NCBI GenBank assembly: GCA_017962275.1
Contig: JAGCVQ010000026.1
Coordinates: 1 to 44,307 of the forward strand
DNA from: Bacteroidales bacterium
GTDB taxonomy: Bacteria; Bacteroidota; Bacteroidia; Bacteroidales; WCHB1-69
Direction: 5' to 3'
DNA length: 44,307 nucleotides
Shown here: positions 22,619 to 31,425 of the stretch, piece by piece
Layout of the letters: each line of letters starts with the position of its first letter
How positions within the stretch are numbered: the stretch's first letter is position 1
Position numbers and translations under genes: made by a program
The notes under the pieces: model-generated
What the model was told of the DNA's origin: nothing
What the model saw: the letters and a program-made list of their open reading frames with translations, nothing else
Databases searched by the model: none

Positions 22619-23740
22619 ATGAATAGTAATAGATTTTTTTTGGTTTTGAAGATGATGGTGGTGGCGGTGTGTTTGTGTGGGATTGCACAGGCGACGGCGC
22701 AGAACTGCCATATTAAATGTCGTATGGATGTGGCTGAGTTTCAAGGGAAAGCGGTGGTGCTGTATGACATGAACACGGGGAAGCAGCTTGGCAGCACGAA
22801 AATTGCTGACAGCGCTTTTGCCTTTGATATTGACGTTGCGGAACCGTTTGTGGGCTATATGCAGACCTCCTCGCTCACGTTAGGGAGCAACAATTACTTC
22901 TATTTCCGCTTCGTGGCTGAGCCCGGCGAGATTTACGGCGATCTCGTCACGGATTCCTTGTCGGGAACTCCGCTGAACGACCTTTATTACAGTTTTTCCC
23001 GGAAATACCATCAAGAAGAGGAACGGATTGACCAGATTGCAGCGAAACTGGAAGGTGCAGAGTTTATGTCGGCAGGAGAAGTGGTCCGTTTGACGCAGGA
23101 TTATACGCAAAGCTGGAAGTCCTTGATGGAGTCCATGGCTGAAATGTATGAAGCCAACAAGACCAACGCGGTCGGTGCTTTGGCACTGGAAGATTACCTT
23201 GGGTATGACGCTGTGGATTACGAAACCGTCCTGCAGATGCTGGAAGGGGCCGCTCCCGTTGTGACCACGTACAAACGGCTGGAAAAGAAGCTGCAAGCGA
23301 TGGAGAAATTGAGCCAAACGGCTCCCGGCAAGCACTTCGTCGATCTCGATTTGATTGACTACAAGACGGACAAGCCCATCAAACTGAGCAAGGTGATCGA
23401 CGGGAAAGTCGCGATTATCGATTTCTGGGCCTCCTGGTGCGGTCCCTGTCGCCGCGAGATCCCCAATTTGGCCAAGATTCATGAAAAGTACGGAAAAGAC
23501 AAGGATTTTGTGTTGGTCAGTCTCAACGTGTGGGACAAGCCCGACGGTCGTGCCAAAGCCATCAAGGATTTGAAAATGTCCTGGACGCAGCTGTTGGACG
23601 GCACCCGCAACGCCACCGATGTTTACGGCGTTGACGCCATTCCGCAGATCCTGCTCATCGGCAAGGACGGCGTCATCATCGCCCGCGATTTGCGAGGCGA
23701 GGAGATTGAGGCGGCGGTGAAGAAAGCGTTGGGAAGGTAG
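22619..23740 (+). CDS. TlpA/ResA-like thioredoxin-fold protein with N-terminal DUF4369-type domain
   Basis: A 373-residue exported protein. The signal segment spans about residues 8-28 (VLKMMVVAVCLCGIAQATAQ). An N-terminal beta domain follows (VVLYDMNTGKQLGSTKI...), typical of Bacteroidota proteins that pair DUF4369 with a thioredoxin domain. The middle is helical. The C-terminal thioredoxin domain has FWASWCGPC with active-site Cys274 and Cys277, and the cis-proline site near IPQILLI. It probably reduces or exchanges disulfides in the periplasm; the substrate is unknown. Its stop runs directly into a ten-unit heptamer array that fills the gap to dapB. Confidence 0.9.
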   Translation: MNSNRFFLVLKMMVVAVCLCGIAQATAQNCHIKCRMDVAEFQGKAVVLYDMNTGKQLGSTKIADSAFAFDIDVAEPFVGYMQTSSLTLGSNNYFYFRFVAEPGEIYGDLVTDSLSGTPLNDLYYSFSRKYHQEEERIDQIAAKLEGAEFMSAGEVVRLTQDYTQSWKSLMESMAEMYEANKTNAVGALALEDYLGYDAVDYETVLQMLEGAAPVVTTYKRLEKKLQAMEKLSQTAPGKHFVDLDLIDYKTDKPIKLSKVIDGKVAIIDFWASWCGPCRREIPNLAKIHEKYGKDKDFVLVSLNVWDKPDGRAKAIKDLKMSWTQLLDGTRNATDVYGVDAIPQILLIGKDGVIIARDLRGEEIEAAVKKALGR

Positions 23741-23809
23741 TTGAGAGTTGAGAGTTGAGAGTTTAGAGTTGAGAGTTGAGAGTTTAGAGTTGAGAGTTGA
23801 GAGTTTAGA
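23740..23809 (+). repeat. Ten-unit heptamer array with 21-base higher order
   Basis: Beginning at the last base of the stop codon, the units are A A A B A A B A A B, where A is GTTGAGA and B is GTTTAGA. The AAB triplet makes a 21-base super-repeat. A carries TGA and B carries TAG. It fills the whole gap up to the dapB start. Confidence 0.92.
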
Positions 23810-23814
23810 GTAAA

Positions 23815-24540
23815 ATGAAAGTCGCGATATTAGGATACGGGAAGATGGGCCACATGGTGGAGAAGGTGCTGCTGGAGCGGCGGCACGAGGTGGTGGCCGT
23901 CATCGACAATGAAGAGGACTGGCAACGGCTTGACGGGGAGTTCCGGAAGGCGGAGGTCGCCATCGATTTTTCCGAACCGTCGGCCGCGGTGCCGAACATG
24001 CTCCGTGCGTTCGAGGCGAAAGTCCCGATCGTGGTGGGCACAACGGGCTGGCTCGACCGTTTAGACGAAATCAGCGCGAAGTGCAACGCTGCGGGCGGCA
24101 AGCTCGTTTATAGCGCGAATTTCAGCATCGGGGTCAACATCTTCTTCAAGATAAACCAGTTGCTGGCGCAGCTGATGAACGATCAGGACCGCTACCACGT
24201 GGAGATGGAGGAGACGCACCACATCCACAAGAAAGATGCGCCGAGCGGCACCGCCATCCATCTCGCCCAGGACATCCTCCATGAAGTGGATTCCCTGCAG
24301 CAGTGGCAACTCACGCCCTGCGACCACACCCGCGTGGTGCTTCCGATCACGGCCATCCGTGAAGGCGAAGTGCCCGGCACGCACAAGATTGTATGGTCCT
24401 CCCCCGAAGACACGATCGAGATCACCCACACCGCCCACGGCCGCGAAGGCTTCGCCCGTGGCGCCGTCCACGCCGCCGAATGGATTGTGCTGCAACCCTC
24501 CGGCGTATATCCTTTTGAGAAATTGATAATTGATAATTGA
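23815..24540 (+). CDS. dapB: 4-hydroxy-tetrahydrodipicolinate reductase
   Basis: A 241-residue enzyme of the lysine and diaminopimelate pathway, reducing HTPA to tetrahydrodipicolinate with NAD(P)H. The N-terminal dinucleotide fold is GYGKMG at residues 7-12, and VVGTTGW is the conserved loop before the catalytic part. The signature EETHHIHKKDAPSGTA contains the general acid/base His and the Lys of the active site. The protein is slightly shorter than the E. coli enzyme but near the usual phylum length. The final codons (KLIIDN and stop) are encoded inside a heptamer array, so the C-terminus may have been remodelled by the repeat. Confidence 0.95.
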   Translation: MKVAILGYGKMGHMVEKVLLERRHEVVAVIDNEEDWQRLDGEFRKAEVAIDFSEPSAAVPNMLRAFEAKVPIVVGTTGWLDRLDEISAKCNAAGGKLVYSANFSIGVNIFFKINQLLAQLMNDQDRYHVEMEETHHIHKKDAPSGTAIHLAQDILHEVDSLQQWQLTPCDHTRVVLPITAIREGEVPGTHKIVWSSPEDTIEITHTAHGREGFARGAVHAAEWIVLQPSGVYPFEKLIIDN

Positions 24541-24546
24541 TAATTG
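24521..24546 (+). repeat. Heptamer array overlapping the dapB stop codon
   Basis: Three full copies of AATTGAT plus five bases. The dapB stop TGA (24538-24540) is part of the third unit, so the repeat encodes the last residues of the protein. Confidence 0.88.
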
Positions 24547-24557
24547 GGGCTCACCCC

Positions 24558-24583
24558 TAACCCTTTAACCCTTTAACCCCTAA
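24558..24583 (+). repeat. Octamer array before lepB
   Basis: Three units of about TAACCCTT (period 8) end 3 bases before the lepB ATG. A related octamer array lies at 41625-41664. Confidence 0.82.
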
Positions 24584-24585
24584 AC

Positions 24586-26223
24586 ATGTTCATATCCAAA
24601 ACCGCCCTTATCGTCATCCTCATCATCTCCTTCCTCGGCTGGCAAGTCGGGATGTGGGGCATTTTCAAGAAAGCCGGTCTCAAGCCGTGGCTGTCGCTGA
24701 TCCCGTTCTACAACGTGTGGCTCTGGATCAAGGTCGTCATCGGTCGGCAATGGTGGTGGATGCTGCTGTTCCTGATCCCGTATCTCGGCATCTTCATGTT
24801 CTTCTACATGGTGTGGGAAACCATCCGGCAGTTCAACAAATACAGCTACGTGCCACTGATTCTCGGCACGATGTTCTTCCCGTTCTACCTGCCGTATTTG
24901 GGTTTTTCGAAGAAGGAACAATATGTCACGCCGGAGAACTTAGAGCGTCCGAAGAAAACGTCCGCCCGTTCCTGGGGCGACGCGCTGATTTTCGCGGTGG
25001 CTGCGGCCTACATCATCCGCGCCTGCTGGTTCGAGCTCTACACCATCCCGACCTCCTCTATGGAAAGCTCCCTGATGATCGGTGACTTCCTGTCGGTCAG
25101 CAAGATAGCCTATGGCGTGCGCGCCCCGCAGACGCCCATTGCCGTGCCGTTCGTCCACAACAAACTGCCCAAAACCGAGGTGAAGTCCTATTCGGAAATC
25201 ATCAAACTGCCCTATATGCGTTCCAAAGCCCTCAAGCCGGTGAAACGCAACGACGTGGTGGTTTTCAACTATCCCGACGGTGATACGGTGGTGGTGGAAC
25301 GTCAGGCCGAGAGTTATTACGCCATCGTGCGTGAGTTCGAGGCAATGTTCAATCCGGATGCCAGCGATGTCGAGAAAAACAACCTCTTCCGCCATTATCC
25401 GCCCGAATATATCCAGCAACTGCGGATGAAGTACCCCGGCGCCTACCGTCCCGGAAAGGGTAGGGATGTGGTCTGGCAGGAGTACAAGGTCATTGCCCGC
25501 CCCGTCGATAAACGTGAGAACTACGTGAAACGCTGCATCGGCACTCCTGGCGACAAACTCGAGGTCAGAGACTGCCAAGTCTATATCAACGGACAGAAGG
25601 CGCAGAATCCCGACCGTATCCAGTTCATGTACATCGTTTCGCATCCCTCGGGACTGCAACTCTCCAAGAAAGAGCGCAAGACGCTGAACATCAACGAAGA
25701 GGATATGCAGCAGATCGACATCAACCATTTTCTGTTCCGGCTTAATGCCGAGCAGAAGAATCTTATAGAGCAGAAGGGTTACGAGGTGAAGATGTGGAAG
25801 GACGATGACGGCGAATACGATCCCGACATCTTCCCGCACGACAGCAACTACCGCTGGAACAAGGATTTCTTCGGTCCGCTCACCATCCCGCAGAAGGGCA
25901 TGACGGTGGAGATTTCGCCCGAGAACATCGTCCTTTACGACAAGATCATCCGCAATTACGAAGGCCACGACCTGCAGGTGAAGGACGGCAAAGTGCTGAT
26001 TGACGGGCAGGTGGCCACCGACTACACTTTCGCGATGGACTACTATTTCATGATGGGCGACAACCGTCACAATTCCGCCGACTCCCGTTTCTGGGGCTTC
26101 GTGCCCGAGGACCACATCGTGGGTAAGGCATCTATTGTATGGCTCTCCATCGACAAATTCAAGACCTGGAGCGACAAGGGCAAGGTGCGATGGAAAAGGA
26201 TGTTCAAGAAGATACGGCTGTAA
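24586..26223 (+). CDS. lepB: Signal peptidase I with extra N-terminal membrane domain
   Basis: A 545-residue leader peptidase. The first 110 residues hold several membrane segments and a WLSLIPFYNVWLWIKVV motif of the DUF5684 type, fused ahead of the enzyme. The protease part has the Ser in PTSSM (Ser158) and the general base Lys in YVKRCIGTPGDKLEV (Lys315), then MGDNRHNSADSRFWGFVP. The catalytic residues are about 157 apart, much more than in E. coli (55), because of a large insertion between about 195 and 300; such insertions are common in this phylum. It removes signal peptides of exported proteins, including those of the operon upstream. A clear terminator follows. Confidence 0.94.
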   Translation: MFISKTALIVILIISFLGWQVGMWGIFKKAGLKPWLSLIPFYNVWLWIKVVIGRQWWWMLLFLIPYLGIFMFFYMVWETIRQFNKYSYVPLILGTMFFPFYLPYLGFSKKEQYVTPENLERPKKTSARSWGDALIFAVAAAYIIRACWFELYTIPTSSMESSLMIGDFLSVSKIAYGVRAPQTPIAVPFVHNKLPKTEVKSYSEIIKLPYMRSKALKPVKRNDVVVFNYPDGDTVVVERQAESYYAIVREFEAMFNPDASDVEKNNLFRHYPPEYIQQLRMKYPGAYRPGKGRDVVWQEYKVIARPVDKRENYVKRCIGTPGDKLEVRDCQVYINGQKAQNPDRIQFMYIVSHPSGLQLSKKERKTLNINEEDMQQIDINHFLFRLNAEQKNLIEQKGYEVKMWKDDDGEYDPDIFPHDSNYRWNKDFFGPLTIPQKGMTVEISPENIVLYDKIIRNYEGHDLQVKDGKVLIDGQVATDYTFAMDYYFMMGDNRHNSADSRFWGFVPEDHIVGKASIVWLSIDKFKTWSDKGKVRWKRMFKKIRL

Positions 26224-26236
26224 ACGAGTTACAGAA

Positions 26237-26267
26237 AGAGACTTTCGAGCGAGAGTCTCTTTTTTTT
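26237..26267 (+). terminator. Rho-independent terminator after lepB
   Basis: The stem AGAGACT (26237-26243) pairs with AGTCTCT (26254-26260) around a 10-base loop and is followed by seven further T's. Confidence 0.88.
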
Positions 26268-26308
26268 GCTGAAGCCCATTATGTCGAAATCGTGGCTTTG
26301 AGGAAAAT

Positions 26309-26340
26309 TTGTTTGTTTCAGAAAAAAAAAAGTACTTTTG
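26309..26340 (+). promoter_or_regulatory. Promoter of the MscS-family gene
   Basis: TACTTTTG at 26333-26340 is a perfect -7 element. TTG at 26309-26311 lies 21 bases upstream and a second TTG at 26313-26315 lies 17 bases upstream; either could serve as the -33 box. Confidence 0.7.
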
Positions 26341-26387
26341 CAGCATAATTGAATCGAGTATAAAACAAGTTGACAACCCCTTCAACA

Positions 26388-29045
26388 ATGAAAAAAATAA
26401 TCTGCCTCATAGCTGTTGCTATAATTACTGTCGGCGCGATGGCGCAAAAGGTGACTGTGAACGAGCGTACGTTGACCAATACCCTCAAAGAATTGAACTT
26501 GGAATTGAAGACGCTGTGTGATCAAATGCCTGAGACACAGCAAGCTTTCAACAAAGAGTACAAGAGTCAGCATCAGCGGATGATCGATGTCATCACACGG
26601 ACGAACGAACTCTCCATCCTGCTCTATTCGCAGGAACAGAAGCGGACGTTCGACATGGCCTACGCTTTGAAGAAAGTGACGACCAGCTATCATGATTTCA
26701 ATCAGGGTATGCGGCCGTATGACCAAGTCATCAACGACTTCAACTTTGAAGTAGAGCGTTATGCGCGTCTGATCGAGGCCCTTCGCCGTCTTCCGCCGGA
26801 GATGAAGGAGATAGAGGTTGAAATTGTGCCGGACAGTCTGTTATACCATAATGAGGAGTTGTCAGATTCCAATTTGTTGGAAACCGAATCCTCCTTGGAA
26901 AGGGAAATTATCCAGATCGCCATTAAGGACAGCGCTGCGGCGCCGTTTGTGCTGGACGAGGCGGGGGAACAGTACCGCACCTCCTGTATTCTATACGCCT
27001 CCGAACTGCTGAAGATGTATGCAGAAAACCGCGAGACCGTTGTGGCGGACAGCTCCCATTATCGCGAAGCGTTCATTCGCACAAAAGAGGCCTACGATTA
27101 CGCAGAGGCACAATACACCGCATTGGACCAGTACGTCTTTTTTGTAGGACAAGCGCCGTATTGGGAAGTTCTCTCCAACTTCAAAACCTGTTGGAAGAAT
27201 ATGAAGAAAGAGATGCGCAATGAGTATGATTTTGATGCGTTGAAGAAGGCAAAAGCCGAAGATGACCGATATTACAACAAACTCTCCGGAAGGGCGGAAA
27301 AAGCCTTTTCGGTAATAGCCTGCGGCATCCAATTGGGCACACTTCTTATGCTGTGGATGTTGATATATGTCATTCTCTGGTTGATCAAACGTTTCTCCAA
27401 AACCCCGAAAGCCGTCCTGAATAAGTCATTGTTACTGTTTTCCATATTCGTGAGCACCCTTTTGTATTTCTTGACATTCGGCTATTTTTGGGAAGGAAGC
27501 GAGTATGTGCATTACGGTGTGAAAAACATCAACATCTTCCTTTGGCTGCTTGCGGCTGTTTCCGGTTCATTGCTGCTGCGTGTCAATACAGACCAAATCC
27601 GTCACGGCATCAGTCTCTATATCCCCACCATTCTGCTGGCATTGTTCATCATCATCTGCAGGAACACTTTTATTCCGGACATTCTGTTGACCATTGTGTT
27701 CACGCCTGTCCTGCAGGTTGCGGTGTTGGGACAGTTGTTCGTTTGTCTGATGAAGCAAGGACAAACCGCCCGTATCGACAGTATTCTCGGTTGGGTTTCG
27801 TTAACCGTCTATAGTATCTCGTTGATTAGTGCGGTCATCGGTTTTATTTTCTACGCTTTGATTTTCACTGTTTTTTGGTACTTCATGATGGTGAGTTTGT
27901 CAACCATCCTCTGTGTCTCGGATTTGATGGACCGTTACAAAGAGAACCGGCTGGACGAGCGCATAGAGGAAAAGCGAAAACACAACGCGTACGTGTTTGG
28001 TGAAGACCGTGACATTATGCTTTTCAGCGTCACATGGTTCCACGACCTTATCAAGCAGGTTGTGGTTCCCGTCCTGATATTGCTCTCCATACCGTTTTTC
28101 ATCCATCTCTCGTTGGATATGTTTGATTTCACGGATCTCTTCAAACGCTACTATTTTGATCCGTTCTTCCAGCTCACGGATGAGGCCACGGGTGTCTCCA
28201 CGCTGCGCGTTTCCGTCATGAGCGTTGTCTATCTGCTGAGTCTCTACTTTGTGTTCCGTTACATCAATCGCGTCCTTCATGTCCTTTGGCACTATATCCG
28301 CTATACCTCCTTTATGCGCAAGAACAAGCGCACTTACATACGCGCCAACGAAATCAACCTCTCCATTGGAAACAGTATCATCAGTGCTTTGGTCTGGATG
28401 ACCTACATTATTGTGATGGTGGATGAATTGAAGATCCCCACCGGCTCCCTGGCATTGATCGCAGGCGGTTTGTCTGCCGGTATCGGTATCGCCCTCAAGG
28501 ATATCCTCAACAACTTTATCTACGGTATTCAGCTGATGGGTGGACGTCTGCGTGTCGGCGACTGGATCGAGTGCGAAGGGGTGCGGGGAAGGGTTACCGG
28601 CATCAACTACCAATGTGTGCTGGTGGAGACCATTGAAGGTACCGAGATGTCTTTCCTGAATGCTTCTCTCTTTGGACAGAATTTCAACAACCTCACTCGG
28701 AACAACTCATACGAGATGACCAAGGTCATCGTCGGTGTGGAATACGGCACCGACGTGGAAAGGGTGCGTGAAGTACTGTTAGAGGCAATGAAGCAGTTGG
28801 ATACCAAAGACAAATATGGACGCCATATCGTGGATCCGAAGAAAGGCACTATCATCATACTGGAAAGCATGAGCGACAGTTCCGTGGATATCGCCGTGAA
28901 ACAGTACATATTAGTCCCCGAACGGATTGCATACGTGGAACGTGCCAAGGAAGTCGTCTATAAGGCTATGAACGATGCGGGTATCACCATCGCTTTCCCG
29001 CAGTGCGATATACATATTAAAGACATTGTAAAGAACGATAATTAA
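26388..29045 (+). CDS. Large MscS-family mechanosensitive channel
   Basis: The start at 26388 gives 885 residues with a signal peptide (MKKIICLIAVAIITVGAMAQ); an upstream in-frame ATG at 26370 would spoil it. A helical periplasmic domain of about 280 residues precedes roughly ten membrane helices. The pore-lining helix and MscS core begin near residue 690 (LIAGGLSAGIGIALKDILNNFIYG, quoted in part), followed by the beta domain with GDWIECEGVRGRVTGI and NASLFGQNFNNL, and a C-terminal alpha/beta vestibule. It resembles the enlarged MscK/YbdG-type channels. It should release solutes during osmotic downshock. It has its own promoter and is followed 6 bases later by a small membrane protein. Confidence 0.92.
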   Translation: MKKIICLIAVAIITVGAMAQKVTVNERTLTNTLKELNLELKTLCDQMPETQQAFNKEYKSQHQRMIDVITRTNELSILLYSQEQKRTFDMAYALKKVTTSYHDFNQGMRPYDQVINDFNFEVERYARLIEALRRLPPEMKEIEVEIVPDSLLYHNEELSDSNLLETESSLEREIIQIAIKDSAAAPFVLDEAGEQYRTSCILYASELLKMYAENRETVVADSSHYREAFIRTKEAYDYAEAQYTALDQYVFFVGQAPYWEVLSNFKTCWKNMKKEMRNEYDFDALKKAKAEDDRYYNKLSGRAEKAFSVIACGIQLGTLLMLWMLIYVILWLIKRFSKTPKAVLNKSLLLFSIFVSTLLYFLTFGYFWEGSEYVHYGVKNINIFLWLLAAVSGSLLLRVNTDQIRHGISLYIPTILLALFIIICRNTFIPDILLTIVFTPVLQVAVLGQLFVCLMKQGQTARIDSILGWVSLTVYSISLISAVIGFIFYALIFTVFWYFMMVSLSTILCVSDLMDRYKENRLDERIEEKRKHNAYVFGEDRDIMLFSVTWFHDLIKQVVVPVLILLSIPFFIHLSLDMFDFTDLFKRYYFDPFFQLTDEATGVSTLRVSVMSVVYLLSLYFVFRYINRVLHVLWHYIRYTSFMRKNKRTYIRANEINLSIGNSIISALVWMTYIIVMVDELKIPTGSLALIAGGLSAGIGIALKDILNNFIYGIQLMGGRLRVGDWIECEGVRGRVTGINYQCVLVETIEGTEMSFLNASLFGQNFNNLTRNNSYEMTKVIVGVEYGTDVERVREVLLEAMKQLDTKDKYGRHIVDPKKGTIIILESMSDSSVDIAVKQYILVPERIAYVERAKEVVYKAMNDAGITIAFPQCDIHIKDIVKNDN

Positions 29046-29051
29046 GATATT

Positions 29052-29624
29052 ATGGACGTAAGATTCAAACAAAAAGGCAAAATCGTTGACATCGCCATCG
29101 TATTGCTGGCTGGCGTAGTTTCAGTGGCTACGATGATTTATGCAGTTTTCCATTTCGGGCTGGCAAATGCCTGGAACGAATTGATACTCAATTTTTTCTA
29201 TATCGCTTGTCTAGTGATGATAGCGATGTATTTCTTAAAAGTGGGTATCACCACGAAACAGTTCAACTATTGGTGTACTCTGTGTGTGGGCATCACCGTG
29301 TTGTTGCGCGACATTCTCTTTCCGCCCCCATTGGTGAATTACGCGTTCCATTTGGTCTGTATCACACTCGCGGTGCTACTGGTACTCATGCTCACCTTCT
29401 TTTATGCGCGCAAAGATTGGAAAACGTATTCCAAGGGCAACTTGTGGATGATTTGTGTCGTGGATATGGTCCTTGCGGCACTCTACAACATAGACATCAT
29501 GTTGGAACCCACCGACGAATACACTGTCTTCATGCTCACGGAAATCTGGATTCGTCCCACCATCACCTACGGCTTGGTGGCCTGTTTCATTGATGAGAAG
29601 GAAGATGATGAGAGAACAAGATAA
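29052..29624 (+). CDS. Small multi-pass membrane protein of unknown function
   Basis: A 190-residue protein with about five hydrophobic segments: IAIVLLAGVVSVATMIYAVF, LILNFFYIACLVMIAMYFL, a weaker one at WCTLCVGITVLL, YAFHLVCITLAVLLVLMLTFFY, and one near LWMICVVDMVLAALY. It ends in a charged cytoplasmic tail (DEKEDDERTR). No family was recognised. It starts 6 bases after the MscS gene and is probably co-transcribed with it, so a role linked to the channel or to osmotic stress is possible but unproven. Confidence 0.72.
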   Translation: MDVRFKQKGKIVDIAIVLLAGVVSVATMIYAVFHFGLANAWNELILNFFYIACLVMIAMYFLKVGITTKQFNYWCTLCVGITVLLRDILFPPPLVNYAFHLVCITLAVLLVLMLTFFYARKDWKTYSKGNLWMICVVDMVLAALYNIDIMLEPTDEYTVFMLTEIWIRPTITYGLVACFIDEKEDDERTR

Positions 29625-29660
29625 TGAAAAGCATATAATAAATAAAAAAAGGAGGAAATT

Positions 29661-30278
29661 ATGATTCTTAAAAAACTCACAGATAATCACCCTGATATTC
29701 CCGCGCTCAAAAAATTGTATGATGAAGCATTTCCTGAGAATGAGCGTCCCATGAGTATGGACACCATACTCGCGTTCATGGATCAGATTCCGTGTGATCT
29801 TCTGGGCGTTTATCCCGAAGAGACCCCGGGTGAATTTTCCGGTTTTTTCTTTGGAATCAGGGGTGAGGCCGGTGTATATGGGGTTTATTTTGCCACTCGT
29901 CCGGACCTGCGCTCAACCGGTATCGGTGGCAAAGCGTTCAGAGCCATCGTGGAGCACTATGGAGACACGCAGTTCTGGTTCTCATACGAGAGCGTTTTCG
30001 AAGAGAGCGAAAACGCCGAACAGCGGGAGCGCAGACGTAATTTTTACTTGAGAAACGGCTTTCACGAGACGGGGTGGTTCACCAAACTGAACGGCACCGA
30101 ATTCATAGTTGCTTGTTCCAAAGAAGAGTTTGATAAGGAGGGCTTCGAAAAATTCATGGCTTCCATGGCCGCTGGTCTTCCCAATCCTCAGGCCCTTCCG
30201 CAATTATACAGACGGCAATTACGACAAGTCTTTGGCCGTCAAATGCAACAACGGTACCTTCGTCGGCAAGAAAACTGA
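29661..30278 (+). CDS. GNAT-family N-acetyltransferase
   Basis: A 205-residue protein preceded by a clear GGAGG site (29651-29655), unusual for this phylum. The GNAT core is visible: FPENERP near the N-terminus, VYFATRPDLRSTGIGGKAF with the acetyl-CoA-binding R-x-x-G-x-G (about residue 90-100), and a later NFYLRNGFHETGW segment typical of motif B. The substrate is unknown. The normal protein appears to end near residue 175. From about residue 178 the frame runs on through sequence that, in the next frame, belongs to a carboxylesterase, so the last 25-30 residues are probably not native. It may still be active. Confidence 0.8.
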   Translation: MILKKLTDNHPDIPALKKLYDEAFPENERPMSMDTILAFMDQIPCDLLGVYPEETPGEFSGFFFGIRGEAGVYGVYFATRPDLRSTGIGGKAFRAIVEHYGDTQFWFSYESVFEESENAEQRERRRNFYLRNGFHETGWFTKLNGTEFIVACSKEEFDKEGFEKFMASMAAGLPNPQALPQLYRRQLRQVFGRQMQQRYLRRQEN

Positions 30279-30890
30279 CGAACTGATTATCTTTAAGGGC
30301 ATCCCTTACGCAACGCAGCCGGTGGGGAAGCTTCGTTGGCAGAAGGCGCTTTCTGCCGCAGACGATGGCGGCGTTTACGAAGCGATAAATCCCGGCCACG
30401 TTCCCATTTCTTTTTTTAACGACTCGATGGGAACGGCGGAGTTTGGAGAGGACTGCTTGGTGCTGAACGTATATCGCAATACCAGCTGCACTGATAGCAA
30501 GAAGCCGGTCATGGTGTGGATTCACGGTGGTGGGTTCTGCGCCGAATCCCAATCGTCGCCCCTCTACGACCTTACCAGTATCGCCAAGCAGTACCCCGAC
30601 ATCCTGTTCGTCTCCATCGACTATCGGGTCGGCTTCATGGGATTCATGAACTTCGAGCGGGTTCCTGGCGGAGAGAACTTCAAGGAGGCAGGCAACCTGG
30701 GCCTGTTGGACCAGCTTGAGGCCTTAAGGTGGATACAGAAAAATATCGCCGGGTTTGGTGGCAATCCCGACAATGTGACGATTTTTGGCGAGTCGGCAGG
30801 CTCGGCAAGCGTCACCTTCCTCCCGCTCATCGATGGAAGCGAGGGACTCTTCAAGAGATGCATCGCACAGAGTGCCAACATCGCCTACAC
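30200..30890 (+). pseudogene. Carboxylesterase (type B) 5' fragment
   Basis: The frame (shared with the open frame from 30109) encodes the N-terminal half of a type B carboxylesterase: FKGIPYATQPVGKLRW, the oxyanion segment WIHGGGF, DYRVGFMGF, and the nucleophile elbow FGESAGSAS. The enzyme normally needs about 500 residues; only about 230 are present, and the catalytic Glu/Asp and His regions are missing. The similarity changes abruptly after SANIAYTDTPD into amidohydrolase sequence. No native start is obvious: the 5' end merges with the acetyltransferase tail in another frame. The product would not be a working esterase. Confidence 0.75.
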
Positions 30891-31197
30891 CGACACGCCG
30901 GACCCCGTTCCTGGACTCGCCTATTACGTCCGCAAGGACGGCCACGTGACCGGCAATTCCTTCGAAACCGCCAGCTGGCCCAAAAGGAGTTGGGAGACAA
31001 GTACCATGTGAAGGTCACCTGCGCCCATCTGGAGGTGCAGGCTGATGAGGATCTCCCCCGTTTTGCCAAGTTAGGCGTGTTCGCGAATTACACCCCCTGG
31101 TGGCATTGCGGCGGCGACCCTGGCGTGTTGACCCCGATGCTTGGCGAGAAGCGCGCCACCACGATGTACCGCTGCAAGACGGTTTGGAACACGGGCC
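30890..31197 (+). pseudogene. Amidohydrolase (YtcJ-like) internal fragments
   Basis: Two pieces of a YtcJ-type amidohydrolase are joined with a frame change near 30970. The first (to about 30970) reads GLAYYVRKDGHVTGNSFE, resembling the D-x-x-G-x-x-TG-x-x-x-E motif. The second, in the next frame, reads HLEVQADEDLPRFAKLGVF, then NYTPWW and KRATTMYRCKTVWNTG, which match the later part of the same family. The intervening segment and both ends are missing, so the gene is dead as it stands. It lies between an esterase fragment and a transporter fragment on the same strand. Confidence 0.65.
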
Positions 31198-31345
31198 TTG
31201 TATCACCATCGCGACGGTGTTGACCTTGTTCAGTGTGCTGCTTTTCACGAAGCTGCGTTCTGACTTGGTCTTTTTGGGAGCTATCGCCATCCTGTTTGTG
31301 ACAGGTGTATTGGATGCCAAAGAGGCGTTCTCAGGCTTTAGCAGT
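31198..31345 (+). pseudogene. SLC13-type transporter N-terminal fragment
   Basis: About 45 residues (ATVLTLFSVLLFTKLRSDLVF, then GAIAILFVTGVLDAKEAFSGF) match the first two helices and the GFS turn of SLC13/divalent-anion symporters. The sequence then loses similarity and stops. The native start and more than 90 percent of the protein are absent. Confidence 0.6.
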
Positions 31346-31425
31346 TGCCATAGTTGTCAAAAAAAATGGGGTCGAATAGTAACAAAATTACATTGTGAGA
31401 GGTAAAAGGTAGAATTGAATTAGTT

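Noticed and set aside
24940-26388. Antisense open frame of 482 residues opposite lepB
   Set aside because: It is caused by the GC-rich codon pattern of lepB; no signal, domain or conserved motif was seen.
30109-31011. Functional 300-residue carboxylesterase
   Set aside because: Only the N-terminal half of the fold is present, the final 40 residues belong to another family, and the catalytic His region is missing.
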